Origin: Betaproteobacteria bacterium
Lineage (GTDB): Bacteria; Pseudomonadota; Gammaproteobacteria; Burkholderiales; CAIKXV01
Assembly (NCBI GenBank): GCA_021298815.1
Contig: JAJTHE010000002.1
Location: 1 to 64,000 of the forward strand
Reading direction: 5' to 3'
DNA: 64,000 nt
Under the pieces are notes generated by a model. That model searched no databases. It was not told where the DNA came from and worked only from the letters and a program-made list of their open reading frames with translations. The translations under genes and the position numbers were made by a program. Below are positions 17,742 to 26,289 of the stretch, in pieces (the stretch's first letter is position 1; every line of letters starts with the position of its first letter).

Positions 17742-18781
17742 TCCGACCGAGCCGCGCCCGCGGTGCCCGCAGTCCCCATCGCCCGCCGTCGACCACTGCC
17801 GGTGGTGCACTCGCCGTCGCCGCGGCCATCGTCGTGGTCGTCGCCTCCGCACTGGCGCCCGACGCGCGGGCCCAGCCGTCCGCCTGGCCCAGGCAGGCCG
17901 TGCGGGTCATCGTGCCGTACTCCCCGGGCACAGGTGCCGACATCCTCGCGCGCACGCTGGGCACCCGGCTCGCTGAACGCTGGGGCCAGCCGGTGCTGGT
18001 CGAGAACCGGGTCGGCGCCTCGGGCAACATCGGCACCGCATCGGTCGCGCGTGCCGCCCCGGACGGCTACACCCTGCTGATGAACGTGAATTCACACGTG
18101 ATCAACAGGAGCGTGTTCAAGGACACCGGCTACGATCCGATCCGCGACTTCGCGCCGGTGTCGATGACCGCGTGGGGGCGGTTGATGCTGGTGGCCAACG
18201 CCGGCACTGGGTTGCGCACCGCCAACGACCTGGTCAAGGAGGCGCGCGCCAACGCCGGCCGCTTCAACTATGCATCGCCCGGCATCGGCACGCCGCACCA
18301 TGTCGCGATGGAGTTCTTCAAGCAGCAGACCGGCATCGACATCCTGCACGTGCCGCACAAGGGGACCGCCGGTGCGGTCACCGACCTGGTCGGCGGCCAG
18401 GTGCAGGTGATGTTCCTGCCGATCCATGTCGCGATGGCCCAGGTGCGCGCCGGCCGGCTGAATGCACTCGGCATCGGCAGTCCGAAGCGCGACCCGAGCG
18501 CCGCCGAGGTGCCGACGCTGGCCGAGCAGGGCCTGAAGAACATCGACACCGACATGTGGTACGGCGTGCTGGTGCCAGCCGCCACGCCGCGCGACATCGT
18601 GGTCGCGCTCAATCGCGCGGTGGTCGACATCATGGCGCTGCCGGACGTGCGGGCCGGCCTCGCCAAGCAGGGGCTGGATGCGACTACATCCACGCCCGAG
18701 GCCTTCGGCAAGCTGATCGAAGCCGACCTCGCGCGCTGGCAGCGCGTGGTCGAGCAGGCGAAGATCTCGGCGAGCGACTGA
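17738..18781 (+). CDS. Tripartite tricarboxylate transporter receptor (Bug/TctC family)
   Basis: Periplasmic solute-binding protein of the Bug family, 347 aa. A long, basic then hydrophobic signal region ends in DARAQP (about residue 46). The mature protein starts with the family pattern WPRQAVRVIVPYSPGTGADI, then GQPVLVENRVGASGNIGTAS and YASPGIGTPHHVAMEFF, which line the ligand pocket. Its ATG overlaps the UbiD stop (ATGA), so the two are translationally coupled, and the receptor probably captures the carboxylate processed by that enzyme. No TctA/TctB genes are adjacent. The ligand is unknown. Confidence 0.93.
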   Translation: MIRPSRARGARSPHRPPSTTAGGALAVAAAIVVVVASALAPDARAQPSAWPRQAVRVIVPYSPGTGADILARTLGTRLAERWGQPVLVENRVGASGNIGTASVARAAPDGYTLLMNVNSHVINRSVFKDTGYDPIRDFAPVSMTAWGRLMLVANAGTGLRTANDLVKEARANAGRFNYASPGIGTPHHVAMEFFKQQTGIDILHVPHKGTAGAVTDLVGGQVQVMFLPIHVAMAQVRAGRLNALGIGSPKRDPSAAEVPTLAEQGLKNIDTDMWYGVLVPAATPRDIVVALNRAVVDIMALPDVRAGLAKQGLDATTSTPEAFGKLIEADLARWQRVVEQAKISASD

Positions 18782-18792
18782 GTGACCGCGCC

Positions 18793-18822
18793 GCGGCCCC
18801 GGCGGGAGGGCGGCGGGGCCGC
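18793..18822. terminator. GC-rich inverted repeat between convergent genes, possible bidirectional terminator
   Basis: Perfect 9-base arms (18793-18801 and 18814-18822) flank a 12-base loop in the 58-base gap between a Bug receptor gene (plus) and the FAD enzyme gene (minus). No clear U-tract follows on either strand, so termination may be weak. Confidence 0.45.
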
Positions 18823-18839
18823 CGTCGATCGCCGCCCGC

Positions 18840-20432
18840 TCAGCGCGGCAGCCGGCCGCGCTTCCGGTCCTTGATGATCTCGCGTGCGGCATTGTGCCCC
18901 GGCGCGCCGGTGACGCCGCCGCCGGGGTGAGTGCCCGAACCGCACAGGTAGAGGCCGCGCAGCGCGCCCCGGTAGTCCGCATGGCCGAGGAAGGGGCGGG
19001 CACTGTAGAGCTGGTCCGGGGTCAGCGCGCCGTGGAAGATGTCGCCGCCGACCAGCCCGTAGTCGCGCTCCAGGTCGAGCGGCGTGTTCGCCTTGAACGC
19101 GATCACCGAGCGGCTGAAGTTCGGCGCGAATCGGTCGACCACCGCGAACGCCCGGCGCACGGCTTCGTCCCTCGCATCGTCCCAGGACCTTCCATCGGGC
19201 AGTTCCGGCGCGAACTGCTGGCAGAACAGGCTGGCCACGTGCTGACCCGGCGGCGCTAGCGAATCGTCCACCGTGCTCGGGATCAGCACCTCGACGATCG
19301 GTTCGCGTGCCAGGCCCTCGGTGCGCGCGTCGAAGAAGGCGCGTTCCATGTATGCGAGCGAAGGCGCGCAGATGATGCCCGACTGGTGGTGCACGCCGGT
19401 ACCGGGCAGGCAGGTGAACTCGGGCAGCGCGGACAGCGCGACGTTGATGCGCACCGTGCCCGATCCGTTGCGATGGCCCGCCACGCGCTGGCGGAACTCG
19501 GGATCGAGGCTGTCTTGCGGCACCAGGTCGCGGTAGAGCAGCTTCGGGTTCACGTTCGACACGACGCACTTCGCCTCGACCTCGCTGCCGTCGCCGAGCA
19601 CCACGCCAGTGGCGCGGCCGTCGCGCACGATCACCGAGGCGACCGCGGCATCGGTGACCAGTTCGACGCCGCGGTCGCGCGCTTCCGCCGCCATCGCCTG
19701 CGTGATCGCGCCCATGCCGCCAACGGCGTGGCCCCAGGCACCGCGCCGGCCGTTCACCTCGCCGAAGCAGTGGTGCAGCAGCACGTAGCCGCTGCCCGGG
19801 GTGTACGGGCTCGCGTAATGGCCGACCACCGCGTCGAAGCCGAGCGCCGCCTTGATCGGATCGGACTCGAACCAGCCGTCGAGCAGGTCGCCGGCGCTCT
19901 TCGCGACCAGGTCGAGCAGGTCGCGCCGTTCGGGCATGGACAGCTTGCGTACCCGGTTGCCGGTGGACAGCGCGCGCAGCATCTCGCCCATGCCGCCGCC
20001 GACATTGGGTGGCGTCTCGAGCACGATGCCGCGCAGCACGTCGGCGACCCGTTCGAGGCGGTCGTAGTATTCCGGCAGCCGCCGTGCGTCGCGAGCCGAG
20101 AACTTCGCCACTTCCGCCTGGGTCGCCTCGAGTCCGCCGCCCATCTTCAGGAAGGTGGCGTCGGACAGCGGCAGGAAGTTGGCGAGCGGCCGTTCGAGCA
20201 CGCGCAGGCCGTGTTCTGCCAGGCGCAGGTCGCGGATGACGGTCGGGTTGAGCAGGCTGACCGTGTACGACAGCGCCGAGTTGCGGAATCCCGGATGGAA
20301 GGTCTCGGTGATGGCGGCGCCGCCGAGCACCGGGCGTCGCTCCAGCACCCGCACCTTCAGTCCGGCCGCGGCGAGGTAGCAGGCACAGGTGAGCCCGTTG
20401 TGGCCACCGCCGATGATCAGTGCATCGAGCAT
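18840..20432 (-). CDS. Phytoene-desaturase-like FAD/NAD(P)-dependent oxidoreductase
   Basis: Flavoprotein amine-oxidase/phytoene dehydrogenase fold, 530 aa. The N-terminal Rossmann motif is LDALIIGGGHNGLTCACYLA, and the C-terminal FAD-contacting motif is LYLCGSGTHPGGGVTGAPGH. Together these are typical of COG1233 proteins close to PYROXD2 rather than of true carotenoid desaturases. No carotenoid genes are nearby, so carotenogenesis is unlikely. The ATG at 20432 places the FAD motif at the extreme N-terminus; a GTG 12 bases upstream is an alternative. It is 28 bases downstream of serB on the same strand. The substrate cannot be named from sequence. Confidence 0.9.
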   Translation of the reverse strand: MLDALIIGGGHNGLTCACYLAAAGLKVRVLERRPVLGGAAITETFHPGFRNSALSYTVSLLNPTVIRDLRLAEHGLRVLERPLANFLPLSDATFLKMGGGLEATQAEVAKFSARDARRLPEYYDRLERVADVLRGIVLETPPNVGGGMGEMLRALSTGNRVRKLSMPERRDLLDLVAKSAGDLLDGWFESDPIKAALGFDAVVGHYASPYTPGSGYVLLHHCFGEVNGRRGAWGHAVGGMGAITQAMAAEARDRGVELVTDAAVASVIVRDGRATGVVLGDGSEVEAKCVVSNVNPKLLYRDLVPQDSLDPEFRQRVAGHRNGSGTVRINVALSALPEFTCLPGTGVHHQSGIICAPSLAYMERAFFDARTEGLAREPIVEVLIPSTVDDSLAPPGQHVASLFCQQFAPELPDGRSWDDARDEAVRRAFAVVDRFAPNFSRSVIAFKANTPLDLERDYGLVGGDIFHGALTPDQLYSARPFLGHADYRGALRGLYLCGSGTHPGGGVTGAPGHNAAREIIKDRKRGRLPR

Positions 20433-20460
20433 TGCCTGCGCCACTGCAGCCTCCCCGCGC

Positions 20461-21324
20461 CTAGCGATCCACCGGGTTGAACAGGTTGAGCACGCCGTCG
20501 AGGCCGGCATGGTCGAGCGCATGCGTGGCGGCGGCCTGCACCGCCGGCTTGGCGCGCCAGGCGACGCTGGTGCCGGCGAGCGCCATCATCTTCAGGTCGT
20601 TGGCCCCGTCGCCGACGGCCAGCACCTGGGAGGCGCCGATGCCCAGGTCGCGGGCATGGCTGGCCAGTTCGGCGGCCTTGGCATCCGCGTCGACGAGGTC
20701 GCCCTCGAGTTCGCCGGTCAGCCGGCCGTCCTCGATCACCAGCGTGTTCGAGCGGGTGAAGTCGATCTGCAGGTGCTCGCGCACCCGGTCGGTGAAGAAG
20801 GTGAAGCCGCCGGAGACCAGCAGCGTGCGCACCCCGAGCGCACGCAGGCGGCGCAGCAGCGACTCGGCGCCGGGCGAATACTTGAGCCGCTCCAGGTACA
20901 CCGACTCGAGCAAGGTGGCCTCGATGCCGGCCAGCAGCTTGACCCGCCTGCGCAGACTGGACGGATAGTCGAGTTCCCCGCGCATCGCTGCGGCGGTGAT
21001 CTCGGACACCTTGTCCTTGCAGCCGGCGAAATCGGCGAGTTCGTCGATGCACTCGATCGTGATCAGCGTGGAATCCATGTCGAAGGCGGCGAGCCTGAGC
21101 GTGTCGAGCCCGCGCGTGGCCGGCACCCAGGCCCAGTCCAGCTTCTCGTTCGCGCAGAAGCCGGCGATGTGCTCGTGCGGCTGGGCCTCGACCAGCCGGA
21201 ACGCGCCGTTGCCCAGGCCGGCGATGGAGCGTGCGCCGGTGAAGGTGGCGAGCATCTTGAGCGCACGGGTTTCGACATCGACCCCCTGGACGATCAGTGC
21301 GGCGGGCGTTTCTGTTCGGGTCAT
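20461..21324 (-). CDS. serB: Phosphoserine phosphatase SerB
   Basis: Last step of serine synthesis: O-phosphoserine to serine, HAD superfamily. 287 aa with an N-terminal extension (about 1-75) before the catalytic motif I FDMDSTLITIECIDE (nucleophile Asp82, general acid Asp84). Motif II is LLVSGGFTFFTDRV and motif IV VLAVGDGANDLKMMALAG. The start ATG overlaps the mfd stop (ATGA), so it is translationally coupled to mfd. Confidence 0.95.
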   Translation of the reverse strand: MTRTETPAALIVQGVDVETRALKMLATFTGARSIAGLGNGAFRLVEAQPHEHIAGFCANEKLDWAWVPATRGLDTLRLAAFDMDSTLITIECIDELADFAGCKDKVSEITAAAMRGELDYPSSLRRRVKLLAGIEATLLESVYLERLKYSPGAESLLRRLRALGVRTLLVSGGFTFFTDRVREHLQIDFTRSNTLVIEDGRLTGELEGDLVDADAKAAELASHARDLGIGASQVLAVGDGANDLKMMALAGTSVAWRAKPAVQAAATHALDHAGLDGVLNLFNPVDR

Positions 21325-24300
21325 TGCAGCGCCTGCAGGGTCTTGCGCAGCAGGTCCACCTTCTCGCCGGTGGTGGCAAGCGGGACGTCGATGCGCAGCT
21401 TTTCGGAACCGGTCAGGCGGTGGCCCGGCCGGCTGCGTACCAGCGCGATCACCTTTTGCGGATCGATCGGCGGGTTGGGAACGAACTGTATCTGGACTGC
21501 GCCGGCTCCGGCGTCGATGCGCATCACGCCCAGCGGCTTCGACAGGATGCGCAGGCGGTGGGTGTCCACCAGCGTACGTGCCGGCTCGGGCAGCAGGCCG
21601 AAGCGGTCGACCAGTTCCTCCGACAGCGCATCGAGCTCGGGCAGGGACTCGCAGTTGGCGAGCCGCTTGTACAGCACCAGCCGCTCGTGCACGTCGGCGC
21701 AGTAGTTCTCGGGCAGCACCGCGGTCGCATGCAGGTTGATCTCGGTGGTGATCGCCAGCGGTGCGTCGAGGTCGGGTTCCTTGCCGGCGCGCAGCGAGCG
21801 GACCGCGGAGGACAGCATTTCGGTGAACATGCCGAAGCCGATCTCCTGCATCTCGCCGGACTGGCTGTCGCCGAGCACCTCGCCGGCGCCGCGGATCTCC
21901 AGGTCGTGCATCGCCAGGTAGAAGCCGGAACCGAGCTCCTCCATCATCTGTATGGCATCGAGCCGCTTGCGCGCATCGGCGCTCACCGGCGCCTCGTCGT
22001 GGGTGAGCAGGTAGGCATAGGCCTGGTGGTGCGAACGCCCGACGCGGCCGCGCAGCTGGTGCAGCTGCGCCAGGCCGAAGCGATCTGCCCGGTCGATGAT
22101 GATCGTGTTCGCGCTCGGCACGTCGATGCCGGTCTCGATGATGGTCGTGCACAGCAGCAGGTTGAAGCGCTGCTGGTAGAAGTCGCGCATCACGTATTCG
22201 AGCTCGCGCTCGCGCATCTGGCCGTGGGCGATGCGGATGCGCGCCTCGGGGATCAGTCGCACCAGCTTCTCTTCCAGGTTGGCGATGGTGCCGATGTCGT
22301 TGTGCACGAAGTAGATCTGGCCGCCGCGGCGTAGCTCGCGCTGGCAGGCCTCGCGCAGCAGGCCGTCCGAGGTGCGCGACACGAAGGTCTTGATCGCAAG
22401 CCGCTTCTCGGGTGCGGTGGCGATCACCGAGAAGTCGCGCAGGCCCTCCATCGCCATGGCGAGCGAACGCGGGATCGGCGTCGCGGTGAGGGTGAGGACG
22501 TCGACCTCGGCGCGCAGGGCCTTCAGCCGCTCCTTCTGGCGCACGCCGAAGCGGTGCTCCTCGTCGATGATCACCAGCCCCAGGTTCCTGAACTTCACGT
22601 CCGGCTGGATCAGCCGGTGGGTGCCGATCGCGATGTCGATCCTGCCCTCGGCCAAGCCGGCGAGCGAGGCATTCTGCTCCTTGGCCGACTTGAAGCGCGA
22701 CAGCTCGGCAAGCTTCACCGGCCATTCGGCGAAGCGGTCCGAGAACGTCTGGTGGTGCTGCTCGGCGAGCAGCGTCGTGGGCACCAGCACCGCGACCTGC
22801 TTGCCCTCGCTCACCGCGACGAACGCGGCACGAAGCGCGACCTCGGTCTTGCCGAAGCCGACGTCGCCGCAGACCAGCCGGTCCATCGGCTTGCCGCGCG
22901 ACAGGTCGGCGATCACCGCCTCGATCGCGGCCTGCTGATCGGGCGTCTCCTCGAACGGGAAACCGTCGGCGAACACCTGGTAGTCGTGTTCCTTCAGCTT
23001 GAATGCATGGCCCTTGCGCGCCGCCCGCTGCGCATACAGGTTGAGCAGTTCGGCCGCGGTGTCGCGCGCCTTCTTCGCCGCGCGCCGCTTGGCCTTCTCC
23101 CATTGCCCGCTGCCCAGACGGTGCAGGCCTGCGCTTTCCGGGGAACCGCCGGTGTAGCGGCTGATCAGGTGCAGCTGCGCGACCGGCACGTACAGCTTGT
23201 CGCCCGCGGCATAGTCGAGCTGCAGGAACTCGGTCACGCCCTCGCCCTGGTCGAGCGAGACCAGGCCGGCGTAGCGGCCGATGCCGTGCTGCTCGTGCAC
23301 CACCGGGTCGCCGACCTTGACCTCGGACAGGTCGCGCAGCATGTTCTCGGTCGACACCCTGCGTCCGGCACGCGTCGAGCGGTTGCGCGCGGTGAGCGCG
23401 TAGATCTCGCCCTCGGTGACGAAGGCGAGCTTCGCTTGCGGCAGGATGAAGCCGCTGGACAGCGGTCCGACGGCGAGCGCGAGCGGTGCCGCGTCGTCCA
23501 CGAAGGCGGCCAGGCTGTCGACCGTCTGCGGCTTCGTCCCGTGGTCGGCGAGCAGCTGCAAGAGGGTTTCGCGCCGGCCGAGGCTCTCGGCCACCAGCAT
23601 CACGCGGCCGCCGTCCGCGGCGAACGACGTGCAGAAGTCCAGCAGGCGGGTGAGCGGTAGGTCGGCCTTGCGGTCGATCGCCAGTGGCGGCAGCGGGGCG
23701 CTCGCGCCGGCCGCGACGATGCCGTCGCCGTCGCCGGCATCGTCATCGGCGGCGCGCGACGCTTCGGCCGCTTCGACCTCTCGCAGCTGCGCGGCACCGG
23801 TGCCGGCCGGACGCTCGGCAGCCGTTGTCCGCAGGTCGATGCGCGCATGCTCGCGCGTGGCGACGAAGAACTGTTCGGCCTGGATGAACAGCTGTTCCGG
23901 CGGCAGCAGCGGACGGTCGGAGTCCCCGCGCAGCAGTTCATGGCGCGAACGCGTGTCGCCCCAGAAACGCGTCGCGGCCGCGTGCGCGTCGCCATGGACG
24001 ACCAGCGCGGTGCCGGTGCCGAGGTAGTCGAACACCGTCGCGGTGTGGTCGAAGAACAGCGGCAGGTAGTACTCGATGCCGGCAGGCGCGACCCGGTTGC
24101 TGACGTCCCTGTACAGGCGGCGCTTCGACGGGTCGCCCTCGATCGAAGAACGGAAGTTCTGCCGGAAGCGGGTCACCGCCGCATCGTCGAGCGGGAACTC
24201 GCGCGCCGGCAGCAGCCGCACTTCCTGCACCGGATAGATGCTGCGCTGGGAGTCGACGTCGAACGTGCGGATGGTCTCGATCGTGTCGTCGAACAGGTCG

Positions 24301-24842
24301 ATCCGGTAGGGCAGGGCACTGCCCATCGGGAACAGGTCGATCACGCCGCCGCGGAAGCTGAACTCGCCGGGCGACACCACCTGCGACACGTGCGCATAGC
24401 CCGCGAAGGCCAGGCGCATCCGGAAGCGGTCGATGTCGAGCGTCTCGCCGCGCTTGAAGAAGAAGGTGTAGCCGGCGAGGAACTCGGGCGGCGCCAGCCG
24501 GTACAGCGCGGTGGTCAGCGGCATGGTGACCACGTCGAACGCGCCCTGGCTGATCTGCCAGAGCGTCTCGAGGCGCTCGGAGATCAGGTCCTGGTGCGGC
24601 GAGAAGGCATCGTAGGGCAGGGTCTCCCAGTCGGGCAGCTGGTGCACGCGCAGCTTCGGGTCGAACCAGGCGATCTCCTCGCGCAGCCGCTGGCTGTCCG
24701 GCGCATCGGCCGCAAATACCGCCACGGGGCCGAACGTGCCGGCCCAGCGCGCGATCGCGAGTGCGTCGGCGGATGGGGCCAGCGGCGCGACACGCCGCGG
24801 CCTGCCGGGACTCGGACGGGGGGCAAGGGGAAAAACAGGCAA
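21321..24842 (-). CDS. mfd: Transcription-repair coupling factor Mfd
   Basis: DNA translocase that removes stalled RNA polymerase and recruits UvrA. From the chosen TTG it is 1173 aa. The N-terminal UvrB-like module contains [20 protein letters not shown]. The RNAP-interaction domain includes [20 protein letters not shown]. The translocase module has Walker [16 protein letters not shown] and DEEH box [16 protein letters not shown], followed by the TRG region. A roughly 50-residue acidic/Ala-rich insert (about 337-390, [16 protein letters not shown]) is not a core feature. No ATG fits the family N-terminus; an ATG at 24887 would overlap the -10-like TATAAT. It shares a divergent promoter region with ispD. 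Confidence 0.95.
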   Translation of the reverse strand: MPVFPLAPRPSPGRPRRVAPLAPSADALAIARWAGTFGPVAVFAADAPDSQRLREEIAWFDPKLRVHQLPDWETLPYDAFSPHQDLISERLETLWQISQGAFDVVTMPLTTALYRLAPPEFLAGYTFFFKRGETLDIDRFRMRLAFAGYAHVSQVVSPGEFSFRGGVIDLFPMGSALPYRIDLFDDTIETIRTFDVDSQRSIYPVQEVRLLPAREFPLDDAAVTRFRQNFRSSIEGDPSKRRLYRDVSNRVAPAGIEYYLPLFFDHTATVFDYLGTGTALVVHGDAHAAATRFWGDTRSRHELLRGDSDRPLLPPEQLFIQAEQFFVATREHARIDLRTTAAERPAGTGAAQLREVEAAEASRAADDDAGDGDGIVAAGASAPLPPLAIDRKADLPLTRLLDFCTSFAADGGRVMLVAESLGRRETLLQLLADHGTKPQTVDSLAAFVDDAAPLALAVGPLSSGFILPQAKLAFVTEGEIYALTARNRSTRAGRRVSTENMLRDLSEVKVGDPVVHEQHGIGRYAGLVSLDQGEGVTEFLQLDYAAGDKLYVPVAQLHLISRYTGGSPESAGLHRLGSGQWEKAKRRAAKKARDTAAELLNLYAQRAARKGHAFKLKEHDYQVFADGFPFEETPDQQAAIEAVIADLSRGKPMDRLVCGDVGFGKTEVALRAAFVAVSEGKQVAVLVPTTLLAEQHHQTFSDRFAEWPVKLAELSRFKSAKEQNASLAGLAEGRIDIAIGTHRLIQPDVKFRNLGLVIIDEEHRFGVRQKERLKALRAEVDVLTLTATPIPRSLAMAMEGLRDFSVIATAPEKRLAIKTFVSRTSDGLLREACQRELRRGGQIYFVHNDIGTIANLEEKLVRLIPEARIRIAHGQMRERELEYVMRDFYQQRFNLLLCTTIIETGIDVPSANTIIIDRADRFGLAQLHQLRGRVGRSHHQAYAYLLTHDEAPVSADARKRLDAIQMMEELGSGFYLAMHDLEIRGAGEVLGDSQSGEMQEIGFGMFTEMLSSAVRSLRAGKEPDLDAPLAITTEINLHATAVLPENYCADVHERLVLYKRLANCESLPELDALSEELVDRFGLLPEPARTLVDTHRLRILSKPLGVMRIDAGAGAVQIQFVPNPPIDPQKVIALVRSRPGHRLTGSEKLRIDVPLATTGEKVDLLRKTLQALQ

Positions 24843-24872
24843 GGCTCGGTGTCGCCGCTTCGAAGGAGCGCG

Positions 24873-24914
24873 ATTATAGCGGCGCATCTCCGCCCGGCCG
24901 CTGCGCCGTATACT
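24873..24914. promoter_or_regulatory. Divergent -10-like elements for mfd (minus) and ispD (plus)
   Basis: In an otherwise very GC-rich gap, TATAAT occurs on the minus strand (24878-24873), about 31 bases before the mfd TTG, and TATACT on the plus strand (24909-24914), about 29 bases before the ispD GTG. No recognisable -35 hexamers lie 16-18 bases upstream of either. The two elements lie 30 bases apart, so polymerases could interfere. Confidence 0.5.
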
Positions 24915-24942
24915 TGCCGCGCCTGCAACGACCCTGCCCGCC

Positions 24943-25686
24943 GTGATCGATCCTCCCCGCCTGCATGCGCTGGTCCCTGCCGCCGGACGCGGCACTCGAA
25001 TGGATGCGCCGCTGCCCAAGCAGTACCTGCTGCTCGCAGGGCAGCCGATGCTGATCCACACGCTCGAGGCACTGCTTGCCGAGCCGCGCCTGTCGAGCGT
25101 TTCCGTGGTGCTGGCCGCCGACGACGAGGATTTCACCGCATCGGGATGCGCATCGCGCCTGCAGCGCCACGATACGCGCGTGCGCGTGCTTCGCTGCGGC
25201 GGCGACACCCGGGCCGCGAGCGTGCGCAACGGGCTGCGCGTGCTGGCAGGCGCATTCGATGCGGACGACTGGGTGCTTGTGCACGATGCAGCCCGCCCCT
25301 GCCTGCCACCGGCTGCACTGGCCCGGCTGATCGACACCCTGCTCGACGATCCGGTCGGCGGCCTGCTGGCCATGCCCGTGGCAGACACGCTCAAGCGCGC
25401 CGATGCAGGCGGGCGCGCCGAGGCGACGCCCTCGCGCGAGGGTCTCTGGGCCGCGCAGACGCCGCAGATGTTCCGCCTGGGCCGGCTGCTCCGCGCGCTG
25501 GATGCCGCGGTCGAGGCCGCCGGGCGGCCGGGCGGCACGCCGGCCACCGACGAGGCCCAGGCGATCGAGGCCGCGGGTGCGCGGCCACGGCTGGTCCTGG
25601 GCGATCCCCGCAACCTGAAGGTCACCTGGCCGGCGGACGTCGCGCTCGCAGAAGGTTTCCTGCAACACTTCCCGGATACGCGATGA
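24943..25686 (+). CDS. ispD: 2-C-methyl-D-erythritol 4-phosphate cytidylyltransferase IspD
   Basis: MEP isoprenoid pathway: converts MEP plus CTP to CDP-ME. 247 aa with the nucleotide-binding start [20 protein letters not shown] (conserved Arg and Lys for CTP), the family motif [20 protein letters not shown], and the C-terminal [17 protein letters not shown]. The start is GTG (24943), giving [15 protein letters not shown]. The stop overlaps the ispF ATG (ATGA), the usual ispDF coupling. Confidence 0.96.
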   Translation: MIDPPRLHALVPAAGRGTRMDAPLPKQYLLLAGQPMLIHTLEALLAEPRLSSVSVVLAADDEDFTASGCASRLQRHDTRVRVLRCGGDTRAASVRNGLRVLAGAFDADDWVLVHDAARPCLPPAALARLIDTLLDDPVGGLLAMPVADTLKRADAGGRAEATPSREGLWAAQTPQMFRLGRLLRALDAAVEAAGRPGGTPATDEAQAIEAAGARPRLVLGDPRNLKVTWPADVALAEGFLQHFPDTR

Positions 25687-26195
25687 GCACCGAGCCGGCA
25701 GTTCCCTCTGCAATGCCCCCGATGCGCATCGGCAGCGGCTTCGACGTCCACGCGTTCGCCGAAGGCCGCCGGCTGGTGATCGGCGGCGTCGACATCCCGT
25801 ACGAGCGGGGCCTGGACGGACACTCCGATGCCGACGTGCTGCTGCATGCGATCAGCGACGCGTTGCTCGGCGCGGCCGCGCTGGGCGACATCGGCCGCCA
25901 TTTCCCCGATACCGATCCGCGCTGGAAGGGTGCCGACAGCCGCCGGCTCCTGCGCCATGTGTGCTTGCTGGTGGTGGAGCGCGGCTGGCGCGTGGGCAAC
26001 GTCGATGCGACGATCATCGCGCAGGCGCCGCGCATGGCCCCGCACGTGGCGGCCATGGTCGCCAACATCGCTGCGGACCTCGGCATCGAAGCCGGGGCGG
26101 TGAACGTCAAGGCGACCACCACCGAGCGGCTCGGCTTCACCGGCCGTGGCGAGGGCATCGCCGCGCAGGCGGTGGCCACGATCGTCCGAGGCTAG
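25683..26195 (+). CDS. ispF: 2-C-methyl-D-erythritol 2,4-cyclodiphosphate synthase IspF
   Basis: Converts CDP-ME 2-phosphate to MEcPP in the MEP pathway. 170 aa with zinc-binding [12 protein letters not shown] and [20 protein letters not shown], then [19 protein letters not shown] and the C-terminal [20 protein letters not shown]. The N-terminal extension of about 15 residues before MRIGSG is slightly longer than usual; an internal ATG there could be the true start. It ends about 95 bases before the TonB receptor gene. Confidence 0.96.
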   Translation: MSTEPAVPSAMPPMRIGSGFDVHAFAEGRRLVIGGVDIPYERGLDGHSDADVLLHAISDALLGAAALGDIGRHFPDTDPRWKGADSRRLLRHVCLLVVERGWRVGNVDATIIAQAPRMAPHVAAMVANIAADLGIEAGAVNVKATTTERLGFTGRGEGIAAQAVATIVRG

Positions 26196-26289
26196 CGCCG
26201 GGGCACCCCGCACGGGCACAATGCGGCCGCCATCCTGCGGCGGGCCGTGCTCGACCGCGGAGCGGGGGCAGGGCGGAACCGGGGGGGCG

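Noticed and set aside
20461-23103. An 880-codon frame that joins serB to sequence upstream through mfd, resembling a fusion
   Set aside because: The upstream part is an out-of-frame reading of mfd; serB has its own ATG overlapping the mfd stop.
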